From Chromohalobacter sarecensis (GTDB taxonomy: Bacteria; Pseudomonadota; Gammaproteobacteria; Pseudomonadales; Halomonadaceae): 64,000 nucleotides of DNA. A program made the translations under genes and the position numbers. How positions within the stretch are numbered: the first letter of the stretch is position 1; each line of letters opens with the position of its first letter. Positions 27,291-36,858 of this stretch are shown here, in pieces. The notes under the pieces were generated by a model. The model was not told the DNA's origin. It searched no databases and saw only the letters and a list, made by a program, of their open reading frames with translations. Where the stretch lies: positions 34,511-98,510 of the forward strand of contig NZ_JAKGAN010000012.1 of the NCBI RefSeq assembly GCF_023061135.1, written 5' to 3'.

Positions 27291-27353
27291 ACGCCCTAAC
27301 GACGCACGGCGCCCCGAAGGACGCCGTGCATCATTGGCGCTTGCGATTACCGA

Positions 27354-28577
27354 TCAGCCACTGCGCGCCACCGGGCGTGCCGGGCCCGAGAAGAACCACG
27401 GGCGTAGCCGCACGCCCAGCATGTTGCCGGCAAACGCCGCGACCAGCCACAGCCAGCCATGTAAGCTGCCCGAGGCGATGCCGCCGAAATAGGCGCCGAT
27501 ATTGCAGCCAAACGCCAGACGCGCTCCGTAACCCAGCAAGAAGCCACCGAAGGCCGCCGCCACCACGGAGCGTAGCGGAATGTTGAATTTCGGCGCGAAA
27601 CGGCCCGCCAGCGCCGCAGCGGCCATCGCCCCCAGAATGATGCCCACATTCATGACCGTGGTGATATCGCTCCAGACATTGGCGTTCAAGGCCGCCTCAT
27701 TGCCGGCCGCCTGCCAATAGCCCCAGCCACTGACGTCGCCGCCTAGCGCCTCGAAACCTTTGGCACCCCACAGTGCGAACGCCGAGGTAATGCCCCATGG
27801 GCGTCCGGCGAGCGCCAGCGTGATGAAATTGAGCACTGCCAGCCCTATCGCACCGGCCAATAGCGGCCAGGGACCTTGCAGCCAACGCGAGCGGCCGGCC
27901 TCGACCTGCGGCGCCCGTTCGAGCTGACCGTGCCGACGCTTCTCCATGGCCACCGTCAGCGCGGCGATCGCGGCGAACAACACCAGACTCACAACGATGC
28001 CGCCGCCCACGCCGAACAAGCCATGCAGCGACGTCGGCTGGAACGCCGGCCACGTCTGCCACCAGGCAAAATGCGCCGTGCCGACCAGGGAGCCGATGAT
28101 GAAGAACACCAGAGTGATCACCATGCGCGCATTACCGCCGCCCACTGTGAACAAGGTGCCCGAGGCACAACCACCGCCGAGCTGCATGCCGAGCCCGAAC
28201 AGGAACGCACCGACCAGGACAGAGACCCCGATGGGCGCGATATAACCCGAGACCGGCGTACCGAAAAGAGTCCCTGCGCCAAGCGCCGGGAAGAACAGCA
28301 CCACCGCCAACGCCAGCATGACCATCTGCGCGCGCAGACCTCGCCCACGACGCTCAGTGATGAATACACGCCACGCGGAGGTAAAGCCGAAAGCGGCATG
28401 ATAGAGCACCATGCCCAGGGCGCCCCCCACGATCATGAGCAACCCCGTGGTCGCCTCAAAGGTCGTTCCCACGGCCAGAGCGCCCAGGAGCAAGACTATC
28501 GCCGCCGCCAATGCCAACGGCGGTACGCCGCGACGCGGCGTCGGCGAAGCGGATGAAACGCTGGATGCGTCAGGCAT
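27354..28577 (-). CDS. YeeE/YedE family membrane protein (thiosulfate/sulfur-compound transport)
   Basis: 407 residues, about ten membrane helices in two related halves. Each half has a family cysteine: Cys137 in LGGGCASGTLF and Cys358 in FGCNIGAYFGG. In characterised members (TsuA) such cysteines relay thiosulfate through the membrane; family members are also linked to selenium and sulfur trafficking. No tusA or sulfur-oxidation gene is adjacent, so the substrate is undetermined. The first ~20 residues are a hydrophilic Ser/Pro-rich tail. Confidence 0.85.
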   Translation of the reverse strand: MPDASSVSSASPTPRRGVPPLALAAAIVLLLGALAVGTTFEATTGLLMIVGGALGMVLYHAAFGFTSAWRVFITERRGRGLRAQMVMLALAVVLFFPALGAGTLFGTPVSGYIAPIGVSVLVGAFLFGLGMQLGGGCASGTLFTVGGGNARMVITLVFFIIGSLVGTAHFAWWQTWPAFQPTSLHGLFGVGGGIVVSLVLFAAIAALTVAMEKRRHGQLERAPQVEAGRSRWLQGPWPLLAGAIGLAVLNFITLALAGRPWGITSAFALWGAKGFEALGGDVSGWGYWQAAGNEAALNANVWSDITTVMNVGIILGAMAAAALAGRFAPKFNIPLRSVVAAAFGGFLLGYGARLAFGCNIGAYFGGIASGSLHGWLWLVAAFAGNMLGVRLRPWFFSGPARPVARSG

Positions 28578-28691
28578 CGCAACCTCCTGTTATCGTTCGA
28601 ATGGAAATTGCTAACTAGCTTAGTGCCTAACCCGCCCTTTTAAAAATTCATAAAACACATTCCCGCTATAGCGTTTGGCAATATAAAAACA

Positions 28692-28719
28692 AAGCCCCGT
28701 GTCGCGAGACACGGGGCTT
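28692..28719 (-). terminator. Terminator of trpS
   Basis: Perfect 12-bp stem AAGCCCCGTGTC/GACACGGGGCTT with a GCGA loop, followed on the minus strand by TTGTTTTTAT. Confidence 0.93.
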
Positions 28720-28764
28720 GGCAGAGCGCGCAAAAGCGTACCGATAAAAGTGACAGATGAGGCG

Positions 28765-29778
28765 TTACACGAAACGTCCCAGGCCAGCGACCTCACGCAC
28801 GCGCTCCATGAGCGGCTGCGCCTCGGCACGCGCCTTTTCGGCGCCCTGCTTGAGCACGTTCTCGATATGCCCGGGATCCTCGAGCAAGGCGTTATAGCGC
28901 TCGCGAGGTTCGCGCAGGTGCACATTGAGGTATTCGAAGACCCGATCCTTGGCTTCACCCCAGCCGATGCCGTTCTCGTAGTCAGTCCGCATGGTCGCGG
29001 TTTCTTCGGCGGAAGCAAACGCCGAGAAGATCTGGAACAGCGTGCAGCTGTCAGGGTCCTTGGGCTCACCGGGCTCCAGGGAGTTGGTCTTGATCTTGCG
29101 CACCAGCTTCTGAAGCTTCTTCTCCGAGACAAAAAGCGGGATGGTGTTGTTGTAACTCTTGGACATCTTGCGGCCATCGAGCCCGTTGAGTACTTCCACC
29201 TTGTCGTCGACCACAGCCTCGGGCAGCGTGAAATACTGCCCCTTGTAGAGGTGGTTGAAGCGCCCGCCCATGTCGCGCGCCATCTCGATATGCTGGATCT
29301 GGTCACGCCCCACCGGCACTTTATTGGCATTGAACATCAAAATGTCCGCCGCCATCAGCACCGGGTAACCGAACAGCCCCATGCTCACGCCTTTATCCAT
29401 ATCCTGATGACCGAGCTCTTCGTTCTCGGCCACCGCCGCCTTGTAGGCATGAGCGCGGTTCATCAGCCCTTTGGCGCAGACGCAGGACAACATCCAGGTC
29501 AGCTCGGGAATCTCGGGAATATCCGATTGGCGATAGAAAGTAGCGTTATCGGTATCCAGGCCCAGCGCCAGCCAGGTGGCGGCGATTTCCAGGCGCGACT
29601 GCTGCACGCGCCGGGGATCCTGGCACTTGATCAACGCATGCAAATCCGCGAGGAAGTAGAAGGATTCCACATCGGGACGCTGGCTGGCCTCGATGGCCGG
29701 TTTGATGGCCCCGACATAATTGCCGAGATGCGGGGTGCCGGTGGTGGTAATGCCGGTCAGGACGCGTGTCTTGGTCAT
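28765..29778 (-). CDS. trpS: Tryptophanyl-tRNA synthetase
   Basis: 337 residues from the ATG at 29778 ([14 protein letters not shown]), the usual bacterial length; the longer frame to 29841 adds 21 unlikely residues. Class I synthetase charging tRNA-Trp. The HIGH-equivalent is [10 protein letters not shown] and the KMSKS loop is [10 protein letters not shown]. It lies downstream of ald on the same strand with ~100 bases between them. Confidence 0.96.
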   Translation of the reverse strand: MTKTRVLTGITTTGTPHLGNYVGAIKPAIEASQRPDVESFYFLADLHALIKCQDPRRVQQSRLEIAATWLALGLDTDNATFYRQSDIPEIPELTWMLSCVCAKGLMNRAHAYKAAVAENEELGHQDMDKGVSMGLFGYPVLMAADILMFNANKVPVGRDQIQHIEMARDMGGRFNHLYKGQYFTLPEAVVDDKVEVLNGLDGRKMSKSYNNTIPLFVSEKKLQKLVRKIKTNSLEPGEPKDPDSCTLFQIFSAFASAEETATMRTDYENGIGWGEAKDRVFEYLNVHLREPRERYNALLEDPGHIENVLKQGAEKARAEAQPLMERVREVAGLGRFV

Positions 29779-29877
29779 GGAATTGGGCTGATCGCAACGA
29801 AATGTAAGAATCCGCCCAGTGTACAACGACGTCCCGGCCAAGGCGACCGGGCCCGGCCGGGACGTCGTGGTCCATCG

Positions 29878-30993
29878 CTATGCCATCAGGCTCTTGGGGT
29901 CGATGGCATCGAGTCCGAATGCCTCGGCCACCGCCGGATGCGTAATGTGTCCGGCATGTACGTTAAGCCCTGCGAGGAAGTGATCATCCTCCGCCAGGGC
30001 GCCTTGCCATCCCTTGTCGGCCAACGCCAGCACGAACGGCAAGGTGGCGTTGGTCAATGCTTGAGTGGAAGTGCGTGCCACGGCACCCGGCATGTTGGCG
30101 ACGCAGTAATGCACCACATCATCCACGACATAGGTGGGGTCAGCATGGGTCGTCGCGCGGCTGGTCTCGAAGCAGCCGCCCTGATCGATGGCCACGTCCA
30201 CCAGCACGCTGCCCGGACGCATGTCGCCGAGCATCTTGCGGGTGATCAGCTTGGGCGCCTGTGCCCCCGGCACCAGCACCGCGCCGACGATGATATCCGA
30301 CTCGCGAGCCGCCTTCTCCAACGTATCCGCCGTCGAATACACGGTATTCAGGCGGCCTTGATAGCGATGGTCGAGCGCTTCCAGCCGCTCCAGCGACTTG
30401 TCGAGCACGGTGACATCCGCGCCCAGTCCCAGCGCCATGCGCGCGGCGTTTTCACCGACCACGCCACCGCCGACCACCGTCACCTTGGCCGGCGCCACGC
30501 CGGGCACCCCGGGGATCAAAATACCGGCACCGCCCTGCGCCTTTTCCAGGCTATGTGCACCGGCCTGGATGGCCATGCGGCCGGCGACACGGCTCATCGG
30601 AGCGAGAAGCGGCAACGCCCCCTGGTCATCGGTGATCGTCTCATAGGCGATGCAGGTAGCTTCGCTATCCATCAGCCCCCGCGTCAGCGACTCCTCAGCG
30701 GCCAAGTGCAGATAGGTGAACAGCGTATGGCTCGGTTTGAGGCGCTTGACCTCCTCCGGCTGGGGCTCTTTCACCTTGACGATCAGCTCGGCGTTATCCC
30801 ATAGCGCGTCAAGATCCTGCTCGATACGTGCCCCCGCCGCCTCATACTCGGCATCGGGGAAGCCGGCCCCCTCGCCCGCCGATGCCTGCACCGCCACGCG
30901 ATGCCCACGCGCCACCAGCTCGCGCACCACGCTTGGCGTCAAGGCGACACGATACTCGTGATTCTTGATTTCCTTGGGTATGGCGATTTTCAT
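29878..30993 (-). CDS. ald: Alanine dehydrogenase
   Basis: 371 residues, family length. Reversible NAD-dependent deamination of L-alanine to pyruvate. The N-terminus IPKEIKNHEYRVALTPSVV, the substrate-site LKPSHTLFTYLHLA and the nucleotide fold VTVVGGGVVGENAARMALG match Ald of the AlaDH/PNT family. No lrp-type regulator is adjacent. Confidence 0.95.
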   Translation of the reverse strand: MKIAIPKEIKNHEYRVALTPSVVRELVARGHRVAVQASAGEGAGFPDAEYEAAGARIEQDLDALWDNAELIVKVKEPQPEEVKRLKPSHTLFTYLHLAAEESLTRGLMDSEATCIAYETITDDQGALPLLAPMSRVAGRMAIQAGAHSLEKAQGGAGILIPGVPGVAPAKVTVVGGGVVGENAARMALGLGADVTVLDKSLERLEALDHRYQGRLNTVYSTADTLEKAARESDIIVGAVLVPGAQAPKLITRKMLGDMRPGSVLVDVAIDQGGCFETSRATTHADPTYVVDDVVHYCVANMPGAVARTSTQALTNATLPFVLALADKGWQGALAEDDHFLAGLNVHAGHITHPAVAEAFGLDAIDPKSLMA

Positions 30994-31181
30994 GGCGCCT
31001 CCACTTTAGAGAGTGTCTATAAAATAGGCTCAACACCTACTCATTACAGCACACGCACAGGAATCGGAGGGAGGAGGGAGACAAAACGGGATGACGCGCT
31101 TCAAAGCCACGCTTATAGAGTAAACTTTACGCCGACAGCGCCCATGGCCGAACGATTTGCGCCGAGCATGCCATGCTCGCC

Positions 31182-31505
31182 TCAGACGGGACGAGCCTGA
31201 CCACACTGCCAACAGGTATCGAAGACGCCTTCCAGCCATTCACCGCAAGCAGGGCAACGCCAGTTAGGGCAATCCTCGGCGGGCCCATTGAGGGCCTCCT
31301 CGACCAATGCCTCGGCGCGTTGACGATGGCCTACCGGCACCCAGACCTCCGGCTCGCATTCGCCGGGCGGCAGTTCGCCGGCGCCACCGCCGAGAGTCAT
31401 GTTACGCAGCACGGGCGCCAACCCGGCGCTGGCCAGCACGTTATGCACGTGGTTGACCAGCAGCGCGTTGGGGTGACGAAAGACGCGAACGCTCTCCAAC
31501 GTCAT
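31182..31505 (-). CDS. DUF2007-type protein with C-terminal zinc ribbon
   Basis: 107 residues from the ATG at 31505. Residues 1-65 (VRVFRHPNALLVNHVHNVLASAGL...) match the DUF2007 'putative signal transducing' fold. The C-terminus has CPAC and CWQC pairs forming a zinc ribbon. It starts two bases after the RlmI stop, so it is probably cotranslated. A longer frame to 31961 overlaps RlmI out of frame and is not credible. Function unknown. Confidence 0.8.
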   Translation of the reverse strand: MTLESVRVFRHPNALLVNHVHNVLASAGLAPVLRNMTLGGGAGELPPGECEPEVWVPVGHRQRAEALVEEALNGPAEDCPNWRCPACGEWLEGVFDTCWQCGQARPV

Positions 31506-31507
31506 GT

Positions 31508-32698
31508 TCAGTTGCGGAAGATCCGCACCCCCAATGCCTTGAGGTAGGCGGTTTCGGGAATCGCAGGATGCACGGGGTGATCCGCCCCCTGGTGGCCCTG
31601 ATAGATGACCTGCCCATGACGATCCTGATGGCGTACCGCACCGCGCACGCACTCCATCAAGCGCTCCGGCGCCAGGTGCATCGAGCACGATGCCGAGAGC
31701 AGCATGCCATCGCGCCCCAGCAGCCGGATCGCCTCGCGATTGAGTCGCGCGTAGGCACGTTCGCCGTTGGGGATGTCCTTGCGCTTCTTGATGAAAGCCG
31801 GCGGGTCGAGCACGATCACGTCGAATTGCTCGCCTTCCGCCTTGAAGGCCGCCAGCGCCTCGAAGGCTTCGCCCTCGCCGACGGACACCTGCTCGGTCAG
31901 GCCGTTGAGTGCGGCGTTCTCGGCCACGCGCTCCAGGGCCTGGGCGGAGCTGTCCACGCACAGCACTTCGCTGGCACCGTGCGCCGCCGCCTGAACGCCC
32001 CAGCCGCCGACGTAGCTGAATACATCCAGCACCCGCTTACCGGCGACCAAGCCATTGAGCCACGCCCGGTTGGGGCGATGGTCGAAGAACCAACCGGTCT
32101 TCTGGCCATCCAGCACCGGCGCCACGAAACGCACGCCATTCTCCTCGAGCAGCACCTGATCGGGCAGCTCGCCATAGGCCACTTCGACCTCGTCGCCGAG
32201 TTGTTCCTGACGACGCCCGGAGGAATCGTTCTTGAACACGATGGCGCGCGGCGCCAGCACCTTCTCGAGTGCGGCGACGACTTCGTCGCGCAGCCGGTCC
32301 ATGCCCACGGTATTGAGCTGCACGACCAGCACATCATCGAAGCGATCGACGATGAGCCCCGGCAGCAAGTCCCCCTCGCCATGCACCAGGCGATAGAAAG
32401 GCTTGGCGAACAAACGCGCGCGCAGGCTCAACGCCTGTTTGAAGCGATGAACCAACAGCGAACGGTCGAGACGCACATCGACATCCCGCGAGACGATGCG
32501 CGCGCAGATCAGCGAGTGCGGATTGACATAGGCGATGCCCATCGGCTTGCCATTGGCAGCCTCGATGACCGCCTGGGCACCCGGCTCGAAATCCTTCAGC
32601 GGCGTAACCGCGATATCGATCTCGTTGGAATAGAGCCATAAATGGCCCGCCTTGAGACGCCGATCGGCGTTTTTCTTTAGGCGTAGACGTTCGGTCAC
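31508..32698 (-). CDS. rlmI: 23S rRNA (cytosine-C5)-methyltransferase RlmI-like
   Basis: 396 residues from a GTG start at 32698 (E. coli RlmI is 396). The frame continues upstream to 33049 over mutM, which is rejected. N-terminal PUA domain (KAGHLWLYSNEI), central EEHEA-like region, and a C-terminal SAM methyltransferase with DVFSYVGGWGVQAAAHGA, LDPPAFIKKRKD and SCSMHL, where Cys is the expected catalytic nucleophile. In E. coli RlmI methylates C1962 of 23S rRNA; the same target is inferred. Confidence 0.9.
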   Translation of the reverse strand: MTERLRLKKNADRRLKAGHLWLYSNEIDIAVTPLKDFEPGAQAVIEAANGKPMGIAYVNPHSLICARIVSRDVDVRLDRSLLVHRFKQALSLRARLFAKPFYRLVHGEGDLLPGLIVDRFDDVLVVQLNTVGMDRLRDEVVAALEKVLAPRAIVFKNDSSGRRQEQLGDEVEVAYGELPDQVLLEENGVRFVAPVLDGQKTGWFFDHRPNRAWLNGLVAGKRVLDVFSYVGGWGVQAAAHGASEVLCVDSSAQALERVAENAALNGLTEQVSVGEGEAFEALAAFKAEGEQFDVIVLDPPAFIKKRKDIPNGERAYARLNREAIRLLGRDGMLLSASCSMHLAPERLMECVRGAVRHQDRHGQVIYQGHQGADHPVHPAIPETAYLKALGVRIFRN

Positions 32699-32738
32699 GG
32701 AAAACCTCTTGGCGAAGACATCGCGCAGCGCGAAGCGC

Positions 32739-33554
32739 TCAGCGCTGACAGTGGGGACAAAAAACGCTGGCCCGCTGACCCAGCGTAGCCAAGCGTAACG
32801 GCTCGCCGCAACGCCTGCAGGGCGCTTCTTGCCGCCCATAGACATTGAGGCGCTGAGCGAAATACCCGGGCTCGCCGGTGCCGCTGACGAAGTCGCGCAG
32901 CGTCGTGCCACCCTGCGTGATCGCCGCCGCCAGCACCTCGCGTGCCGCCTCGGCCAGACGCTCATAGCGCTCGCGGGAAATACGCCCCGCCGCGCGCCGG
33001 GGGTCGATCCCCGCCAGGAATAACGCTTCGCTGGCGTAGATGTTACCAACCCCCACCACCACGGCGTTGTTCATCAGGAACGGCTTGACGGCAATGCGCC
33101 GCTTGCGTGAAAGCCGGTAGAGACGCTCGCCGTCGAAATCCGGCGACAAGGGCTCGGGACCCAGACGCGCCAGGCGCGGATCCTCAAGCAGCGAGCCTTG
33201 CAGCCAATCGACGAAGCCGAAGCGCCGTGGGTCGTGATAACGCAGAATCGCGCCATCCTCCACGACCAGGTCGACATGATCGTGCTTTCTGGGCATATCA
33301 CCAAGACGCGCCACGCGCAGGCTCCCGGACATTCCCAGATGCCATAGCAGAGTACGCTCACCAACGGGCATGAGTAGATACTTGGCGCGCCGCCCCAATG
33401 TACCGACTCGCTGACCGACGAGCGTATCCGCCAGATCATCCGGCACCGGCGTGCGTAGACGTGGCTGACGCACGATGACCTCGCGAATCTCGCGCCCTTC
33501 TATATAGGGCGCAATACCGCGACGCGTCGTCTCGACTTCGGGAAGTTCGGGCAT
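32739..33554 (-). CDS. mutM: Formamidopyrimidine-DNA glycosylase (Fpg)
   Basis: 271 residues. Excises oxidised purines such as 8-oxoguanine. After Met removal the catalytic Pro1 and Glu2 are present ([14 protein letters not shown]), Lys57-equivalent lies in RRAKYLLM, and the C-terminal zinc finger has CRRCG and CPHC. It stands alone between rlmI and the ribosomal-protein operon, all on the minus strand. Confidence 0.96.
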   Translation of the reverse strand: MPELPEVETTRRGIAPYIEGREIREVIVRQPRLRTPVPDDLADTLVGQRVGTLGRRAKYLLMPVGERTLLWHLGMSGSLRVARLGDMPRKHDHVDLVVEDGAILRYHDPRRFGFVDWLQGSLLEDPRLARLGPEPLSPDFDGERLYRLSRKRRIAVKPFLMNNAVVVGVGNIYASEALFLAGIDPRRAAGRISRERYERLAEAAREVLAAAITQGGTTLRDFVSGTGEPGYFAQRLNVYGRQEAPCRRCGEPLRLATLGQRASVFCPHCQR

Positions 33555-33587
33555 GCTGGCCTCCCGCTACCTTTCTTGCTGGCATAA

Positions 33588-33613
33588 AAAAACCCGGAGC
33601 GACCCGGGTTTTT
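33588..33613 (-). terminator. Terminator of rpmBG
   Basis: Stem AAAAACCCGG/CCGGGTTTTT, short loop, T-run on the minus strand (TTTTTTTATGCC). It lies 41 bases after the rpmG stop. Confidence 0.9.
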
Positions 33614-33653
33614 CTGACAGGTGAACGTCACCTGTGGCGAAGGAGGACCAAGA

Positions 33654-33809
33654 TCACTTGATCTTGGCTTCCTTATACATCACGTGCTTGCGGACGACCG
33701 GGTCGAATTTTTTCATTTCGAGCTTATCCGGCGTGTTCCGCTTGTTCTTGTCGGTGGTGTAGAAATGGCCGGTTCCGGCGCTGGACACCATCTTGATCTT
33801 ATCACGCAT
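33654..33809 (-). CDS. rpmG: 50S ribosomal protein L33
   Basis: 51 residues, the standard length: [19 protein letters not shown], then [20 protein letters not shown]. It lacks the CxxC zinc pairs, so it is a C-minus type L33. It follows rpmB by 30 bases, in the common rpmB-rpmG order. Confidence 0.97.
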
Positions 33810-33839
33810 GACTCGTTACTCCCTGTTTGGACGCGCTGT

Positions 33840-34076
33840 TTAGACGCGGTCACCACGCTTGCGGATATCGCTGAGCACTTCTTCAATGCCTTTCTTGTCG
33901 ATGATGCGCATGCCCTTGGAGGAAACGCGCAGCTTGACGAAGCGCTTTTCGCCTTCCACCCAGAAACGATGGGTATGCAAGTTCGGCAAGAAGCGACGGC
34001 GGGTTTTCCGCTGGGAGTGAGAAACATTGTTACCAGTCACCGGGCGCTTGCCGGTAACCTGACATACTTGGGACAT
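33840..34076 (-). CDS. rpmB: 50S ribosomal protein L28
   Basis: 78 residues from the ATG at 34076 ([20 protein letters not shown]), typical gammaproteobacterial length; the frame's earlier ATG at 34088 is disregarded. Basic protein of the large subunit. First gene of the rpmBG operon, with a recognisable promoter at 34170-34198. Confidence 0.97.
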   Translation of the reverse strand: MSQVCQVTGKRPVTGNNVSHSQRKTRRRFLPNLHTHRFWVEGEKRFVKLRVSSKGMRIIDKKGIEEVLSDIRKRGDRV

Positions 34077-34169
34077 GGAAGCCTCCAACCACTGGCGAGT
34101 TGTTCAAAACCTGTCGGGCAAACCGGGAATGGCAGGCTACCGCCTTTTGCCCTGATTCAAAGGGCGTAC

Positions 34170-34198
34170 TTTATACCAGACGTCAAGCCATGCCGCAA
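34170..34198 (-). promoter_or_regulatory. Sigma-70 promoter of rpmBG
   Basis: Minus strand: -35 TTGCGG (34193-34198), 17-bp spacer, -10 TATAAA (34170-34175). The -35 lies inside the 14-bp palindrome CCGCAAGCTTGCGG (34193-34206). Confidence 0.55.
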
Positions 34199-34246
34199 GC
34201 TTGCGGAGGCTCGACGGACGGCCAGCCTGGCATCGCGAGCACGGTT

Positions 34247-34921
34247 TCAAAGCCATCCGCGTTCGGCAAACGATATTACCTCACCATCGCCGACGACGAA
34301 ATGATCCAGCACACGGATATCGAAAAGCCCCAGCGCTTCCTTGAGTCGCTGGGTGATCCGACGATCGGCGTCACTCGGCTCTGCCACGCCCGAGGGGTGG
34401 TTGTGAGCAAAGATCAACGCCCCCGCGTTGAGTGCCAACGCCCGGCGTGACACCTCACGTGGGTAGACGGAGGCACTGTCGAGCGTGCCTTCCGAAAGCG
34501 TCTCGAAACGGATTACGCGGTGCTGCGTATCCAGAAACAACGCCGCGAACGCCTCGTGGGGCAAGTGGCGCAACTGCGAGGTCAAGAACTGGCGCACCAA
34601 GGCCGGCGACGTCAGGGCGCCGCCACGCTCCAGCAAACTTCCCAAGTGCCGCCGAGAAAGTTCCAGTGAGGCCTGAAGCTGCACATACTTGGCCTCGCCC
34701 AGGCCATGCTCCGCGCAAAAGCGCGCTTGATCCGCCTCCAACAATGGCCGCAAACCGCCGAAAGCGACCAGCAGATCACGCGCAAGATCTACCGCCGAGC
34801 GCCCCTTCACGCCCACTCGCAGAAAGATCGCCAGCAACTCCGCATCCGACAGCACCGGCGCCCCCAGGGTAAGCAACTTTTCACGCGGGCGCTCGCCTTC
34901 CGGCCAATCGCGGATTCCCAT
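34247..34921 (-). CDS. radC: RadC family JAB/MPN-domain protein
   Basis: 224 residues from the ATG at 34921 ([17 protein letters not shown]), with GAGG seven bases upstream; two ATGs further up are alternatives. An N-terminal helix-hairpin-helix region (~1-95) is followed by the MPN domain with EVSRRAL and the metal motif FAHNHPSG...D. Historically called a DNA repair protein, but its role in repair is disputed. Divergent from coaBC. Confidence 0.93.
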   Translation of the reverse strand: MGIRDWPEGERPREKLLTLGAPVLSDAELLAIFLRVGVKGRSAVDLARDLLVAFGGLRPLLEADQARFCAEHGLGEAKYVQLQASLELSRRHLGSLLERGGALTSPALVRQFLTSQLRHLPHEAFAALFLDTQHRVIRFETLSEGTLDSASVYPREVSRRALALNAGALIFAHNHPSGVAEPSDADRRITQRLKEALGLFDIRVLDHFVVGDGEVISFAERGWL

Positions 34922-35060
34922 ACTCATACCTCGCATCTATTTTTATTATTATTAAAACAGTAAAAACGCATTAAGACGAGACTACGTAGTGCCGCCCGCT
35001 ACGCAAAGCCGGGGCACGGTGGTAAGGTAGAGGGCCTGCAAAACGGTCAGGATTCCCGTC

Positions 35061-36296
35061 ATGCCAACACTCTTCGGCAAGCGCGTGTTACTCGGCATCA
35101 GCGCCGGTATCGCCGCTTACAAAAGCGCTCAACTCGCGCGTCTATTGAAGAAGGCGGGCTGCGAGGTGCGTGTGGTCATGACCGAGGGCGCGCAGGCTTT
35201 CATGACCCCGCTGACGCTTCAAGCGCTCACCGGGGAGCCGGTGCGCACGTCGCTGCTCGACCCAGAGGCGGAAGCCGGCATGGGGCATATCGAGCTGGCG
35301 CGCTGGGCGGAGCTGATCCTCGTCGCACCGGCCACCGCCGATCTCATGGCGCGCCTGGCACATGGCCATGCCGACGATCTGCTCACCACGCTGTGCCTGG
35401 CCAGCGAGGCGGAGTGCGTCATGGCTCCAGCAATGAATCAAGCCATGTGGCGCCATCCGGCGACTCAGGCCAATGCCGCGACGTTGCGCACCTTGGGGTG
35501 GCGTCTACTGGGCCCCGATGGTGGCGAGCAGGCGTGTGGCGATGTCGGGCTCGGCCGCATGCGCGAACCGGAAGCGCTGATCGCCGATCTCGCGGAGACG
35601 CCGGCGGTACGCGATGCCGAGGCGCTGCGGGTAACGATCACCGCCGGACCGACGCATGAAGCGCTCGACCCGGTGCGTTATCTTTCCAACCACAGCTCCG
35701 GGAAGATGGGCTACGCCCTGGCGGAGGCCTGGGCCCGACGAGGCGCCCACGTGCGCTTGATCAGTGGGCCGGTCACCCTGGCAACGCCCCCGGAGGTCGA
35801 ACGCGTCGATGTAACATCGGCCAGCGAGATGCTCACCGCCGCCGAGCACGCCGCCGCCGAGAGCGATATCTTCATCGGCTGTGCGGCGGTCGCCGACTAC
35901 CGTGCCGAACACGTCGCCGAACACAAGCTCAAGAAGACCGACGCCAGCGAGACGATGACGCTCACCCTGGTCAAGAATCCCGATATCGTCGCCAAGATCG
36001 CCGCGCGTTCACCGCGCCCGCTGGTGGTAGGCTTTGCCGCCGAGACCCGTGACGTGGAACGCTACGCACGCGACAAGCTGACCCGCAAGGGCATGGACAT
36101 GATCGTCGCCAACGATGTCTCCCAGGCCGGACTCGGCTTCGGCGCCGACGACAACGCTGCCCTGTTGCTGTGGCGTGACGGCGATGACACCGACAGCCAA
36201 GCGTTGCCGCCACAACCCAAGACCACCCTGGCCGACGCCATCGTCGACCGGGTATTGACGCTTTACGCCCACCGCGCCTCCACGGCGCACGACTGA
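35061..36296 (+). CDS. coaBC: Phosphopantothenoylcysteine decarboxylase/synthetase CoaBC
   Basis: 411 residues, bifunctional enzyme of CoA synthesis. CoaC domain (~1-190): FMN-binding [21 protein letters not shown] and [10 protein letters not shown] with the active-site Cys. CoaB domain (~195-411): [31 protein letters not shown] and KLKK. First gene of a coaBC-dut-algC-argB-slmA run like that of Pseudomonas. Confidence 0.96.
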   Translation: MPTLFGKRVLLGISAGIAAYKSAQLARLLKKAGCEVRVVMTEGAQAFMTPLTLQALTGEPVRTSLLDPEAEAGMGHIELARWAELILVAPATADLMARLAHGHADDLLTTLCLASEAECVMAPAMNQAMWRHPATQANAATLRTLGWRLLGPDGGEQACGDVGLGRMREPEALIADLAETPAVRDAEALRVTITAGPTHEALDPVRYLSNHSSGKMGYALAEAWARRGAHVRLISGPVTLATPPEVERVDVTSASEMLTAAEHAAAESDIFIGCAAVADYRAEHVAEHKLKKTDASETMTLTLVKNPDIVAKIAARSPRPLVVGFAAETRDVERYARDKLTRKGMDMIVANDVSQAGLGFGADDNAALLLWRDGDDTDSQALPPQPKTTLADAIVDRVLTLYAHRASTAHD

Positions 36297-36309
36297 CGGA
36301 CCCATTCCC

Positions 36310-36786
36310 ATGTCAGATGCCTCGTTGTCTTCCGACACCACCTTGTCGGTGAAGATTCTGGACGAACGCGTCCACGACTTCCCGCTTCCCGGTTACGCTA
36401 CCACCGGCAGCGCCGGCATGGACCTGCGCGCGCTGCTCGATGGCCCGCTGACTTTAGCGCCGGGCGACTGCGAGCTGGTGCGCACCGGCCTTGCCGTGCA
36501 CATCGGCGACCCGAGCCTTGCCGGCATGATCCTGCCGCGCTCCGGCCTGGGGCATAAACACGGCATCGTGCTGGGCAATCTCGTCGGCCTGATCGACTCC
36601 GATTATCAAGGCGAGCTGATGATCTCGGTCTGGAATCGCGGTGACACGACGTTCGTTCTGGAACCGGGCGAGCGCCTGGCACAATATGTGCTTGTGCCCG
36701 TGGTACAGGCCAAGCTCGACATCGTCGAGGACTTTGCCACCAGCGAGCGCGCCGGAGGTGGCTTCGGCCACTCCGGCCGCCATTGA
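36310..36786 (+). CDS. dut: dUTP pyrophosphatase
   Basis: 158 residues. Converts dUTP to dUMP. Trimeric dUTPase motifs: GSAGMDLRA (1), [10 protein letters not shown] (2), [10 protein letters not shown] (3), [12 protein letters not shown] (4) and [11 protein letters not shown] (5). It lies 13 bases after coaBC and is probably cotranscribed. Confidence 0.96.
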   Translation: MSDASLSSDTTLSVKILDERVHDFPLPGYATTGSAGMDLRALLDGPLTLAPGDCELVRTGLAVHIGDPSLAGMILPRSGLGHKHGIVLGNLVGLIDSDYQGELMISVWNRGDTTFVLEPGERLAQYVLVPVVQAKLDIVEDFATSERAGGGFGHSGRH

Positions 36787-36858
36787 GTTCGGGCGGGCGA
36801 CGCTGAAGGTCGCCCCGATGTTCACGGCCATATGGCCATCGACTCGAAGGGATTCACC

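Noticed and set aside
28699..30804. 701-codon open frame on the plus strand
   Set aside because: Antisense to trpS and ald; composition is rich in His/Gln/Arg with no recognisable domain.
31506..31961. 5' extension of the DUF2007 gene
   Set aside because: Overlaps rlmI out of frame; the family similarity begins at the ATG at 31505.
32699..33049. 5' extension of rlmI
   Set aside because: Overlaps mutM; the GTG at 32698 gives the standard 396-residue RlmI.
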